From: Woeseiaceae bacterium
GTDB taxonomy: Bacteria; Pseudomonadota; Gammaproteobacteria; Steroidobacterales; Woeseiaceae
DNA: 64,000 bases
Direction of reading: 5' to 3'
Assembly (NCBI GenBank): GCA_030066625.1
Contig: JASJBG010000001.1
Span: forward strand, 28,381 to 92,380
Below, one piece after another: positions 16,584-25,631 of the stretch (position 1 is the first letter of the stretch; each line of letters begins with the position of its first letter). The position numbers were made by a program, and so were the translations under genes. Below the pieces are notes generated by a model that was not told the origin of the DNA, made no database searches, and saw only the letters and a program-made list of their open reading frames with translations.

Positions 16584-18134
16584 ATGTCGGCGGAAAGCGT
16601 TAACACGAACAAGAACTCGGGGTTTTTGGGCGCCGTCGAACGGGTTGGCAACGCGCTGCCGGACCCGGCCGTGCTGTTCATCGCCCTGCTGGGCATCGTC
16701 TGGCTGCTGTCGTGGCTGCTCTCTTACATCACCTTCGACGTCTTCCACCCTGCAACCGGCGAGCGCATCGTCGTCGTCAATCAGCTCGCCGGCGAGAACT
16801 TCGTCCAGTTCATGGCGACGATGGTCAATCGCTTCATGACCTTCGGCCCAATCGGCGTCGTGCTCGTTGCGATGCTCGGTATCGGCGTCGCGGAACACTC
16901 CGGCTTCATTACAACCGCGATCCGTGCGCTCCTGAACGTAACGCCGCAGAAACTGCTGACGCCGATGGTTATCCTCGTCGGCATCGTCAGCCATTCGGCC
17001 GTCGACGCAGGCTATGTGCTCGTCATCCCGATTGGCGGCGTCATCTTTTATGCGGCCGGCCGGCATCCGCTGGCGGGTATCGCGGCAGCCTTCGCCGGTG
17101 TGTCCGGCGGCTTCTCGGCGAACTTCGTACCGTCGTCACTTGACCCGCTGCTACAGGGCCTGACGCAGCAGGGCGCGCAGCTCCTCGACCCCACTATCGA
17201 GGTCAACACGCTCAACAACTACTTCTTCACCACGGCTTCGTCAGTCCTGATCACCGGCCTCGGCTGGTACCTGACCGACAAGGTCGTTGAACCGCGCCTC
17301 GCCGGCACCGAGGTCGACGGCGACGAAAACGACCTGCCCGAACTGCACCCAATCGAACCCCACGAGCGCAAGGGCCTGCGCTGGGCACTGGCGTCGATGG
17401 TGCTGGGCTTAGTAGTCCTTGCGTTGACGCTCATGCCGGCAGACTCGCCGTGGCGCGATGAGAGCGGCACGCTCGTCTCCTTCGGCGCGCCGATCATGCA
17501 ATCGATCGTCTCGCTGATCTTCTTCCTGTTCATCATCCCCGGCATCGTATACGGACGCGTCGCCGGCACGATGTCGGGAATGAAGGACATGATCGAGGGC
17601 ATGACCAAGGCAATGAGCGACATGGCCTACTACCTGGTCATCATGTTCTTTATCGCCCAGTTTGTCATCGCGTTCGGCCAGTCCGGCCTCGGCACGCTGC
17701 TCGCGATCTCGGGCGCCCGCGGTCTCGAGGCGCTGGGCCTGCCGATCTCGGTGACGATCGTCGGTATCGTGCTGCTGACCGGCTTCATCAACCTGTTCGT
17801 CGGTTCGGCGAGCGGCAAGTGGGGCCTGCTTGCGCCGATCTTCGTGCCGATGCTCATGGTCCTCGGCGTGTCCCCGGACCTGACCCAGGCCGCCTACCGC
17901 GTCGGCGACTCGAGCACCAACATCATCACGCCCCTGATGCCGTATTTCCCGCTGGTCGTCATCTACTGCCAGCGCTACGTGAAGAGCACGGGCATCGGTA
18001 CGCTCGCCGCAATGATGCTGCCGTATTCGATCACGTTCATCATTGCGTGGACGCTCTTCCTGCTCGTGTTCTACTGGCTGAAGATTCCGCTCGGTATCCT
18101 GTCGAGCTACGAATACGTGCCGGCAACGCCGTAG
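16584..18134 (+). CDS. AbgT family transporter (p-aminobenzoyl-glutamate/antimetabolite carrier family)
   Basis: 516 residues, start ATG after AGGGGGATCGCC. Characteristic AbgT segments: AVERVGNALPDPAVLFIALLG at the N-terminus, HSAVDAGYVLVIPIGGVIFYAAGRHP, GGFSANFVPSSLDPLLQG, NLFVGSASGKWGLLAPIFVPM and YRVGDSSTNIITPLMPYFPL. The family imports p-aminobenzoyl-glutamate in E. coli, while MtrF/YdaH members export sulfonamides; which applies here cannot be told. It ends 21 bp before the ATPase gene. Confidence 0.92.
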   Translation: MSAESVNTNKNSGFLGAVERVGNALPDPAVLFIALLGIVWLLSWLLSYITFDVFHPATGERIVVVNQLAGENFVQFMATMVNRFMTFGPIGVVLVAMLGIGVAEHSGFITTAIRALLNVTPQKLLTPMVILVGIVSHSAVDAGYVLVIPIGGVIFYAAGRHPLAGIAAAFAGVSGGFSANFVPSSLDPLLQGLTQQGAQLLDPTIEVNTLNNYFFTTASSVLITGLGWYLTDKVVEPRLAGTEVDGDENDLPELHPIEPHERKGLRWALASMVLGLVVLALTLMPADSPWRDESGTLVSFGAPIMQSIVSLIFFLFIIPGIVYGRVAGTMSGMKDMIEGMTKAMSDMAYYLVIMFFIAQFVIAFGQSGLGTLLAISGARGLEALGLPISVTIVGIVLLTGFINLFVGSASGKWGLLAPIFVPMLMVLGVSPDLTQAAYRVGDSSTNIITPLMPYFPLVVIYCQRYVKSTGIGTLAAMMLPYSITFIIAWTLFLLVFYWLKIPLGILSSYEYVPATP

Positions 18135-18155
18135 CGGCGGAAGGAGACGGTCGAC

Positions 18156-20549
18156 GTGCACGATTTTGAAAAACTCGGCGCGTTCTACCTCGGCAAGCGC
18201 TACGACGATGATGCCGGCGCGCTGACCGACGATCTGGTCCTCTACGATTCCAAGGACCTGACGACCCATGCCGTGATCATCGGCATGACCGGCTCTGGCA
18301 AGACCGGCCTCGGCGTCGGCATCCTGGAGGAGGCCGCGCTTGATCACATCCCGGTTATTGCGATCGACCCGAAAGGAGACATGGGCAACCTGCTGCTCAC
18401 GTTTCCGAAGCTCGCCGCCGAGGACTTCCGGCCGTGGATCAACACGCGGGCGGCCACCGACAAAGGCCAGACGCCCGACGAATACGCGGCCGCGCAGGCT
18501 GCGCTTTGGAAGAAAGGGCTTGCGGGCTGGGGTCAGGACGGCAAGCGCATTCGCAAGCTGCGCAGCAACGTCGACCTTGCAATTTACACGCCCGGCAGCA
18601 ACGCAGGGCTGCCTGTGTCGGTACTACAGACCTTCGCGGCACCGGAGGCCGAACTCATCGACGACGTGGACCTGTATCGCGAGCGCGTGCAGGCAACGGC
18701 AACCAGCATACTGACGTTGATCGGTATTGATGCCGACCCCGTCGAAAGCCGTGAGCACATTCTCATCTCCCGGCTGCTGGACAACGCGTGGCGCGAGGGC
18801 CGCAACCTCGATGTAGCCGGCCTCATCGGCGAAATCCAGGACCCGCCGATCACGAAAATCGGCGTCATGACACTCGATGCGTTCTTCCCGGCGAAGGAAC
18901 GGTTCGCGCTTGCGATGCGCCTCAACAACCTGCTGGCCGCACCCGGCTTCGAAGCCTGGATGCAGGGCGAACCGCTTAGCGCGAAGAACTTGCTGTACAC
19001 GGCCGACGGCAAGCCGCGTATCTCGGTCATGTCGATCGCCCACCTTGACGATGCGGAGCGCATGTTCTTCGTGTCCATGCTGCTCAACGAGCTCATCGCC
19101 TGGATGCGCGCACAGCCGGGTACCTCGAGCCTGCGCGCGATCCTGTACATGGATGAGATCTTCGGCTACATGCCGCCGGTCGCAAACCCGCCGTCGAAGA
19201 AACTGTTCCTGACGCTGCTCAAACAGGCGCGTGCCTACGGCCTCGGCCTCGTACTCGCAACACAGAACCCGGTCGACCTTGATTACAAGGGCCTGTCCAA
19301 CACGGGCACCTGGTTCATCGGCCGCCTGCAGACAGAACGCGACAAGGCCCGGGTCATGGAGGGCCTCGAGGGCGCCAGCGACGGTGACTTCGACAAGCAG
19401 GCGATGGAGCGGACCCTCGCCGGGCTTGGCACGCGGCGCTTTCTCCTGCACAACGTGCACGAAGACGAGGCCGTCGTGTTCGGCACGCGCTGGGTGCTGT
19501 CCTACCTCGCTGGCCCGCTCACCCGCGAACACATTCGGACGCTGATGGGCAAGGCGCGCAAGGTGCTCACAGAGTCGCTTGCGGGCAAACCGGTCGCGAG
19601 GAAAAAGACCGTCGACGCCGCGCCGGCCCTGCCGCCAGATGTACCGCAGTTGTTCGTACCTGCCGTGACTGACGATATTGTTTACCACCCGCGGCTGCTG
19701 GCGGCGGCCGACATCGTCTTCTCCAACGCTCGCTATCACATCGAAGACGAGCGCGAGGCGCTCTATGCCGTTGAGTTCGAAGACGGTCCGGTTGACATCG
19801 ACTGGGACGCGGCCGAGCCGATGGCTATCTCGCTCGACGACCTCGATGACGACGGCGAAGACGACGCCCGCTTCGCCGAGCTACCCGCCGCCGCGGCTAA
19901 ACCCAGGGCATACGCGGCGTGGCGCCGCGAGTTCAAGCGCTGGGTGCGGCAGACGGAGACCATCTCGATCTACCGCAACAAGCGCTTCCGGCTGAATTCG
20001 AACCCGGGTGAGACCGAGGGCGAGTTTCGGGCCCGGCTGCAGGATGTTGCGAGCGAGAAACGCGACCTTGCGATCGCGAAGCTCCGCAAACGCTATGCGA
20101 CGAAGGTTACGACGCTCGAGAACCGGCTCATGCGGGCCAAGCAGGCCATCGACCGGGAGCGCCAGCAGTCGACGAAGAAAAAACTCGATACGGCCGTGTC
20201 ATTGGGCACCGCCATACTCGGCGCCGTGCTGGGTCGCAAGAAGCTCTCGAGCACTACCGCAACGAAGATCGGCACCGCGATCAAAACCGCCGGCGGCACG
20301 GGCAAAGAGGCTGCGGACGTTGAGCGCGCCGAGCAGACGGCCGCCAAGGTCAAAGCCGATCTCGCTGCGCTCAATGCGGCGCTGGAGAAAGAAGTCGCCG
20401 CGTTGGATACGAGCTTCGATGCGCAGAACGAGGAACTCGACGAGATCATCGTTCGCGCCAAGACCACGGACATCCACGTGCCCGCAATCGGTCTCGCCTG
20501 GCTACCTTACGCGAAGGATGAGAGGGGTCGCCTGCGACCCGCCTGGTAA
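18156..20549 (+). CDS. HerA-like (DUF87/DUF853 type) ATPase with C-terminal coiled coil
   Basis: 797 residues from GTG 18156 after GGAGACGG. Walker A is GMTGSGKTGLGVGILEEA (~45) with AIDPKGDMGNLLLTFP behind it. Walker B is LRAILYMDEIFGYMPP (~330), followed by KQARAYGLGLVLATQNPVDLDY, the sensor-like segment of HerA/FtsK/VirB4-type ATPases. The last ~250 residues are charged and helical (KRYATKVTTLENRLMRAKQAIDRERQQ) with long coiled coils. Members occur as stand-alone ATP-binding proteins in many phyla with undefined roles. No NurA nuclease gene or secretion genes adjoin it. Confidence 0.75.
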   Translation: MHDFEKLGAFYLGKRYDDDAGALTDDLVLYDSKDLTTHAVIIGMTGSGKTGLGVGILEEAALDHIPVIAIDPKGDMGNLLLTFPKLAAEDFRPWINTRAATDKGQTPDEYAAAQAALWKKGLAGWGQDGKRIRKLRSNVDLAIYTPGSNAGLPVSVLQTFAAPEAELIDDVDLYRERVQATATSILTLIGIDADPVESREHILISRLLDNAWREGRNLDVAGLIGEIQDPPITKIGVMTLDAFFPAKERFALAMRLNNLLAAPGFEAWMQGEPLSAKNLLYTADGKPRISVMSIAHLDDAERMFFVSMLLNELIAWMRAQPGTSSLRAILYMDEIFGYMPPVANPPSKKLFLTLLKQARAYGLGLVLATQNPVDLDYKGLSNTGTWFIGRLQTERDKARVMEGLEGASDGDFDKQAMERTLAGLGTRRFLLHNVHEDEAVVFGTRWVLSYLAGPLTREHIRTLMGKARKVLTESLAGKPVARKKTVDAAPALPPDVPQLFVPAVTDDIVYHPRLLAAADIVFSNARYHIEDEREALYAVEFEDGPVDIDWDAAEPMAISLDDLDDDGEDDARFAELPAAAAKPRAYAAWRREFKRWVRQTETISIYRNKRFRLNSNPGETEGEFRARLQDVASEKRDLAIAKLRKRYATKVTTLENRLMRAKQAIDRERQQSTKKKLDTAVSLGTAILGAVLGRKKLSSTTATKIGTAIKTAGGTGKEAADVERAEQTAAKVKADLAALNAALEKEVAALDTSFDAQNEELDEIIVRAKTTDIHVPAIGLAWLPYAKDERGRLRPAW

Positions 20550-20563
20550 GTCAAACCCGCCGG

Positions 20564-21451
20564 CTACTCGCCAAGACAGGCGCCCGCGTATGCCTTGATG
20601 ACGCCCGCGTTCTCGAGCTGGCACTCGTTGTCGTAGGTCACGCCGTCGAGGCCGCAGACCGGCGCGTACTCGCGCGGGCAGTTGCGGCCCTGGTCTTCGC
20701 AGACGCCGGCGTAGTCGATGCGGATACCGCGGCGCTCCGCCTGGCAGGCATTCGAATAAGTCATGCCGTCTGCCCCGCACACGGGCACGAACAGGTTAGG
20801 ACACGGCCGGACGTTGCAGATACCTTCCGTGAACGTCGAGATGCCTGCTTTGTCGGCGTGACACGCGTTATCGTAGGTGAAGCCATCGTCACCGCACACC
20901 GGCGCGAAGACTTTCGGACAGTTGTCGATGTCGCAGGCGCTCGCTCGCTGCACGGGCACGCGCTGCATGTTCGCCTCGCAGCGATTGATGTAGGTCCTGC
21001 CGTTCATTCCACAGACGGGCTCGCGGATACTGGGGCAACCACTGGCTGTGCACGCCCCCAGGCCGGCGATCTGCACGCCCGACTTCTCCGCAAAGCACTC
21101 GTTGATATAGGTGTTGCCATCAACGCCGCAGACCGGGTCGAAGCTCTCGGGGCAGCCCTCGCCCTCGGTCGACGCGTCCGGGCACGGCCCTTCGGCGACG
21201 ACCTCGATCCCGGCCGCTTCGGCGACGCAGGTGTTCGAGTAGGTCTGGCCATCGGCACCGCAGACCGGCCGGAAGTCCGCCGTGCACGGCGTTTCGGCAG
21301 CGGCCGGGGCGTCGGCGGCGGCAGTGGCGTCACCCTGGTTTCCGGTCTCGGCCTGGGCGAGCACGATGTCAGCGAACCTGACCGTGGTGTCGCTGGCGGT
21401 CGCTGTTGCCGGCAGGGCGACGGCGGCTAGAAGAAGGAGGTATTTACGCAT
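20564..21451 (-). CDS. Secreted six-domain Kazal-type serine protease inhibitor
   Basis: 295 residues: signal peptide (MRKYLLLLAAVALPATATAS), a ~35-residue Ala-rich spacer, then six Kazal modules at C56-C90, C100-C134, C139-C173, C178-C212, C217-C251 and C258-C292. Each is exactly 35 residues from first to last Cys with a C-x7-C-x10-C pattern (for example CPREYAPVCG, then VTYDNEC). Four of the six classical Cys are kept; the missing ones correspond to the C1-C5 disulfide. The predicted P1 residues, two after the first Cys, differ in every module: A, E, S, K, N, R. It should inhibit secreted or host serine proteases. It is tail to tail with the ATPase gene and upstream-adjacent to yibQ. Confidence 0.9.
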   Translation of the reverse strand: MRKYLLLLAAVALPATATASDTTVRFADIVLAQAETGNQGDATAAADAPAAAETPCTADFRPVCGADGQTYSNTCVAEAAGIEVVAEGPCPDASTEGEGCPESFDPVCGVDGNTYINECFAEKSGVQIAGLGACTASGCPSIREPVCGMNGRTYINRCEANMQRVPVQRASACDIDNCPKVFAPVCGDDGFTYDNACHADKAGISTFTEGICNVRPCPNLFVPVCGADGMTYSNACQAERRGIRIDYAGVCEDQGRNCPREYAPVCGLDGVTYDNECQLENAGVIKAYAGACLGE

Positions 21452-21538
21452 GCTGACTGGATCGTCCTCGAGGTCCGATTCCCTTTAGAGTCCCCGAGTC
21501 CGAATAGTATCCCGGCAATTGTGACGCTGCACGGTCGA

Positions 21539-22318
21539 TCAGCGGCCGGTCAGCTCGCTGATCGGCACGAGCTCGATGCCCTCGGCGGCAAGGCGGGGCA
21601 ATTCTCGCTCGAGCAGGTCCAGCGTCGCGTCGTAGGGATGGCCGATAGCAACGGCCACGCCGCGCTCATGCGCCAGCCGCTTGAGGCGGGCGAACTCACG
21701 CTCGACCGTCTGCGCCGACCGGTCCGGGTCGAGGAACACGTCGCGCTTGATGGCGGGAACACCCGTCTCCGCGGCGATCTGCAGCGCGACGCTCAGGTGC
21801 GTCGTGTAGCTGTCGACGAAAAACAGCTCGTCCCGTGCGCTGAGCTCCTCCATGAGCCACTGCATGTGGCCGGGGTGCCGCGTCAGCAGGCTGCCGCGAT
21901 GGTTATTGACACCGATAGCGTGCGGCACCGATTCGAGCGCGGCGTCGAAGGTCTCGGCGAACGCCCGCCGGCTCATGTCGAGCGTGATGCTGTCAGGTTC
22001 ATCCTTGCCGTCCGCCTGGGTGGCCTGCATCGGCAGGTGCAGCAGAACTTCCTTGCCGCGGTCGGCGGCCGCGCCGGCGAGGCGTGTCGCCGCCGGCGTG
22101 CCGGGCAGGATGGCGCAGGCGACCGGACCCGGCAGATCCACGGCGCGCTGGCCGTTGCCAAGCGCGTAGCCGAGGTCGTCAATGATGATCGCGATACGAG
22201 CCACGGGCTCGGTCGCATCGGGCTGCATCGTCTCCAGCCTGGCCGTGGGGTCGGCGGCAGCGAGCACGGGCAACAGCGCCGCGAGCATCGCGGCCGGGCG
22301 AATGAAACGCAGGCTCAC
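21539..22318 (-). CDS. yibQ: Divergent polysaccharide deacetylase family protein (YibQ/DUF610)
   Basis: 259 residues, GTG start. Signal peptide, then a NodB-like barrel of the YibQ branch: IAIIIDDLGYALGNGQRAVDLPG, CAILPGTPAATRLA, EVLLHLPMQA, GVNNHRGSLLTR, FFVDSYTTH and VAIGHPYDATLDLLE. The DD and HRGS positions match the family's metal-site residues. YibQ genes sit with envC and ctpA across gammaproteobacteria, pointing to periplasmic peptidoglycan or glycan metabolism, though the substrate is not established. The start codon overlaps the ctpA stop by four bases (GTGA). Confidence 0.88.
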   Translation of the reverse strand: MSLRFIRPAAMLAALLPVLAAADPTARLETMQPDATEPVARIAIIIDDLGYALGNGQRAVDLPGPVACAILPGTPAATRLAGAAADRGKEVLLHLPMQATQADGKDEPDSITLDMSRRAFAETFDAALESVPHAIGVNNHRGSLLTRHPGHMQWLMEELSARDELFFVDSYTTHLSVALQIAAETGVPAIKRDVFLDPDRSAQTVEREFARLKRLAHERGVAVAIGHPYDATLDLLERELPRLAAEGIELVPISELTGR

Positions 22319-23535
22319 TGGGCGTTGGAGTGCATGACGCCGCGGCGATGCAGGCGGTCGAGTGCCTCGACGAGCTGCGCATCGGCTTCGCGGCTGACTT
22401 CGCCGGTCAGGCTCAGGTTCGGGAAGCCCGGCGTGTCCTCGACGTAGACGTCGGGCGTAATGCCGGTCTCGTGGATCGAGTCGCCGGAGGGCGTGTAGTA
22501 GCGCGAAGTCGTGAGCTTGATCGCGCGACCCTTGGACAGGGGCATGACCGTCTGCACGAGGCCCTTGCCGAAGGTCTCTGTCCCCACGATTACCGCGCGG
22601 CCATGGTCCTGCAGGGCGCCGGCCACGATTTCCGATGCCGATGCAGAGCCGTTGTTGACGAGGACGACGATGTCGGCGCCGTCGAGGACGTCGCCGCGAT
22701 GCGCCGAGCGCGCGAAGCGCGCCTCGCTGGTGCGCCCGTCTGCGGACACGATCAGGCCAGCGTCGAGAAACAGGTCGGAAACGTCGACGGCGGCATCGAG
22801 TACGCCGCCGGGGTTGTTGCGCAGGTCGAGGATCAGCCCGTCGAGCATGCCCTCGTTCTCGTCCGACATCGTGTCGATGGCGCGACTGAGTTCGCGGGCC
22901 GTAGTCTCGCTGAACTGGTTCAGCCGCACGTAGCCGAAGGACGGTGACAGCAATTCGTGATGCACGCTCGCGACCCGCACGATCTCGCGGCGCATTTCGT
23001 GCAGGATCGCCTCGTCATCCCTCAGGACCGTGACGCTGACCTCCGAGCCGGGGCGGCCGCGCATGCGGCTCATGGTCTCGGAGAGCTTGCCGGGTTCGAC
23101 CGAGTGGCCATCCACGGCGATGATCTGGTCGCCCGAGCGGATACCCGAGCGCGCCGCCGGCGAACCGACGATGGGTGAGATGACCCGTATCGTGCCGTCG
23201 ATCTCGCCGACTTCGATACCGATGCCCGTGTAGCTGCCGGTGGTCGAGATGCGGATGTCGCGGTATTCCTCGGCGTCGAGGTACTGCGAGTGAGCGTCCA
23301 GGTCCGCGACCATGCCGCGAATCGCACTTTCCAGGAGTTCGGCGTCGTCGAGTGGCTCGACGTAGTCACGCTTGACGCGCTCCATCACCTCGGCGAACAG
23401 GCGCGCCTGCTCCCAGGCGAGTTCCTCGTCCTCGACGACGCGCTCGGCCGACAGCAGGCCGCCGCCGAGCGACAGGCTCAGGCCCATCACGGTCCCGATC
23501 ACGATAACCAGAATCGCTCTGGTTTTCAGTGACAT
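22315..23535 (-). CDS. ctpA: Carboxyl-terminal processing peptidase, S41 family
   Basis: 406 residues: N-terminal signal or anchor (ILVIVIGTVMGLSLSLGGG), a PDZ domain (~95-175, including GIRSGDQIIAVDGHSVEPGKL) and the S41 catalytic domain. The Ser-Lys dyad lies in NNGSASASEIVAGALQ (Ser) and GTETFGKGLVQTV (Lys); GLILDLRNNPGGVLDAAVDV is the conserved support strand. It trims C-termini of periplasmic or peptidoglycan-modifying proteins. It is the middle gene of envC-ctpA-yibQ, with 108 bp to envC that hold an ACAGGCGC/GCGCCTGT hairpin (23552-23569). Confidence 0.95.
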   Translation of the reverse strand: MSLKTRAILVIVIGTVMGLSLSLGGGLLSAERVVEDEELAWEQARLFAEVMERVKRDYVEPLDDAELLESAIRGMVADLDAHSQYLDAEEYRDIRISTTGSYTGIGIEVGEIDGTIRVISPIVGSPAARSGIRSGDQIIAVDGHSVEPGKLSETMSRMRGRPGSEVSVTVLRDDEAILHEMRREIVRVASVHHELLSPSFGYVRLNQFSETTARELSRAIDTMSDENEGMLDGLILDLRNNPGGVLDAAVDVSDLFLDAGLIVSADGRTSEARFARSAHRGDVLDGADIVVLVNNGSASASEIVAGALQDHGRAVIVGTETFGKGLVQTVMPLSKGRAIKLTTSRYYTPSGDSIHETGITPDVYVEDTPGFPNLSLTGEVSREADAQLVEALDRLHRRGVMHSNAQ

Positions 23536-23643
23536 ACATTACTCCCCGATCACAGGCGCGAGCGCCTGTACGCTTGGTAAAACAACATAGCACACGATTC
23601 CGCGACCGCCTACCGACAGCACCACGGAATAGCCGGCACGCGT

Positions 23644-24813
23644 TCAGTTGCCGGGGCGGCGAGTGACCCAGGTACGCGGATTGACCGGCTGAGTGCCCTT
23701 GCGGATCTCGAAATAGAGCCCGGCACGCGGCTGGCCGCCCGAATCGCCGACCGTCGCGATCGCGTCGCCCGGGGCCACCCAGTCGCCGGCGTTTTTCAGG
23801 ATCGTTTCGTTGTAACCGTAGAGCGTCATGTAGCCCTCGCCGTGATCGACGATGACGAGCAGGCCGAGGCCGGCAAGCCAGTCGGCGAAGGCGACGCGGC
23901 CATGGTAGACCGCACGGACCTCGCGGCCGCGCGGGGCTTCGAGCACGACGCCGTTCCACTTCAGCGAGTCACCGACGCGCGGCTGGCCGAAGTCGTGAAC
24001 GAGCGTGCCCGCGACCGGCCAGGTCAGGCGGCCGCGGTGCTGGCTGAACGGGTCCTCGGACGTGATCGGATAGTCGGAGAGAATGCTCGTCAACTCGGCG
24101 ATCAGCCGCGCGAGATCCTGCTCCTCGGCAGCCAGCCGATCGATCTCGCGACCCTCGTCGGCGATCCGTGTCTTCAGCGAGACGAGCAGCGTCTTTCGCT
24201 CCTCCTGCGCCGCATCGAGCGTCGACAGCTCGGCGTAACGTTCGCGGGCGATTTCCTCGAGCCTGGCCTCCTCGGCGGCAACCTCGCCGCGCAGCCGCGC
24301 GAGCTCGTTGATGCGGTCGCGGACCAGCTCGATGTTGCCGGCGCGATAGTCGTTCAGGTAGCCGTACCAGGTCATCAGCCGGCCCAGCGTTGCCGGGTCC
24401 TGCTGGTTGAGCATCAGCTTGACGCGCTCCTGCCCGCCGCTCATGTAGGCCGCCCGCAGTTGGTCGCCCAGCGTCTGCGACTCTTCAGCGAGCTCGGCTT
24501 CACGCTCGTCGATGGTCCGGTCCAGCTCGACACGCCGATTCTCGGTGTAGGACCGCTCGCGTTCGAGCTCCTTCAGGCGGATACGCCGGGTCGAGATCGT
24601 AACCTCCGCCTTCTCGAGCTCGGCCGTCAGCCGGTCGCGTTCCCGCGCCGCCGAGTCCATGCTCTGCTTGAGCTCGCTGATGCGCTCCCGCACCTCCTCG
24701 AGCTCCTGCTCCTTGATCTTGGCGAGCTCGGCCTCGTCCGCACTGGCGGCTCCCGGGATCGCCTGCAGGAGGCCGATGGCGACGGTGGCGCAGGCGACAA
24801 GGCGTAGCTTCAT
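23644..24813 (-). CDS. envC: Murein hydrolase activator EnvC
   Basis: 389 residues from ATG 24813; the track's longer frame starts on the other side of yibN. Signal peptide, ~220 residues of coiled coil (AELAKIKEQELEEVRERISELK), then a LytM/M23-like domain (RLTWPVAGTLVHDFGQ, AVYHGRVAFADWLAGLGLLVIVDHGEGYMTLYGYNE, GLYFEIRKGTQPVNP). The metallopeptidase zinc ligands are degenerate (LYGYNE where active enzymes have LYGHN, and no HxH), as expected for an activator of the AmiA/AmiB amidases at the septum rather than a hydrolase. Confidence 0.93.
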   Translation of the reverse strand: MKLRLVACATVAIGLLQAIPGAASADEAELAKIKEQELEEVRERISELKQSMDSAARERDRLTAELEKAEVTISTRRIRLKELERERSYTENRRVELDRTIDEREAELAEESQTLGDQLRAAYMSGGQERVKLMLNQQDPATLGRLMTWYGYLNDYRAGNIELVRDRINELARLRGEVAAEEARLEEIARERYAELSTLDAAQEERKTLLVSLKTRIADEGREIDRLAAEEQDLARLIAELTSILSDYPITSEDPFSQHRGRLTWPVAGTLVHDFGQPRVGDSLKWNGVVLEAPRGREVRAVYHGRVAFADWLAGLGLLVIVDHGEGYMTLYGYNETILKNAGDWVAPGDAIATVGDSGGQPRAGLYFEIRKGTQPVNPRTWVTRRPGN

Positions 24814-24829
24814 GGGCGCAGAGTAGGGG

Positions 24830-24835
24830 TATAAT
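24830..24835 (+). promoter_or_regulatory. Candidate -10 element for the yibN-grxC-secB-gpsA run
   Basis: A perfect TATAAT lies in the 79-bp divergent gap between envC and yibN, about 58 bp before the yibN start. No good -35 is visible at 17 bp, so strength is unclear. Confidence 0.35.
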
Positions 24836-24892
24836 GCCGCTTTTGCCACCCGAGCGGCGCGGAATCCCGCCCGCGGAATTCGACACATACCC

Positions 24893-25336
24893 ATGGACAG
24901 ACTGTTGGAGTTTGCCGGCAACAATACGCTGCTGGTCTTCGCACTCGTGACCAGCTTTTTCCTGGTCATCGTCACGGAACTCAGGCGCAAGGCCGGTGAA
25001 GTGACCTCCGTGCTTGCCGGGGATGCCGTCAAGCTCATCAACAATGACGCCGTCGTCGTCGATCTCCGCAGCGCCGAATCCTATGCACGCGGTCACATCG
25101 TCAACGCCCGCAACATTCCGTTCGACGAACTCGACGCCCGGCTCGACAAGCTGTCGAATCTGAAGGGCAAGCCGGTCGTCGCCGTGTGTGATGCCGGGAT
25201 TACGTCGACGAAGGCCGTCGACAAGCTCAAGAAAGCCGGCTTCGAAAGCGTCTACAGCCTGAAGGGCGGTATGACGGGCTGGAGCCAGGACGGTCTGCCC
25301 ATCGTCACCGGCAAGAAGACCAAGCAAAAGAAATAG
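24893..25336 (+). CDS. yibN: Membrane-anchored rhodanese-like protein (YibN)
   Basis: 147 residues: an N-terminal membrane helix (NTLLVFALVTSFFLVIVTEL), then one rhodanese domain (VVVDLRSAESYARGHIVNARNIP, active-site loop CDAGITSTKAV with the catalytic Cys, YSLKGGMTGWSQDGLP), and a Lys-rich tail. YibN commonly sits upstream of grxC and secB, as here; recent work ties it to the membrane insertion and secretion machinery. The Cys suggests sulfur transfer, but the in vivo substrate is unknown. Confidence 0.9.
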   Translation: MDRLLEFAGNNTLLVFALVTSFFLVIVTELRRKAGEVTSVLAGDAVKLINNDAVVVDLRSAESYARGHIVNARNIPFDELDARLDKLSNLKGKPVVAVCDAGITSTKAVDKLKKAGFESVYSLKGGMTGWSQDGLPIVTGKKTKQKK

Positions 25337-25340
25337 CACG

Positions 25341-25598
25341 ATGAGCGCGATCAAAATCTACGGCAACGATATGTGCGCCTACTGCGGTGCGGCACGCATG
25401 CTGCTGACGAAGAAAGGCGTCAGTTTCGAGGACATCCTCATCAACAAAGACCCCGACGCACTGGCCGAACTGCGCTCGAAGACCGAACGGACCTCGGTGC
25501 CGCAGGTCTTCATAGGTGACGTCCACGTCGGTGGATTCGACGATCTCTGTGAGCTGGACAAGTCCGGCGAACTCGACAAGCTGCTCGCGGCGCTGTAG
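25341..25598 (+). CDS. grxC: Glutaredoxin 3
   Basis: 85 residues, the standard GrxC length. It has active-site CAYC near the N-terminus (YGNDMCAYCGAARMLL), the cis-Pro TSVPQVFIGD and the GSH-contact GGFDDL. It reduces disulfides and glutathionylated proteins in the cytoplasm. Only 4 bp separate it from yibN, so the two are co-transcribed, with secB 33 bp downstream. Confidence 0.95.
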   Translation: MSAIKIYGNDMCAYCGAARMLLTKKGVSFEDILINKDPDALAELRSKTERTSVPQVFIGDVHVGGFDDLCELDKSGELDKLLAAL

Positions 25599-25631
25599 CC
25601 GCGGGCCTCAAGACCAACCAGGAAAGTACCA

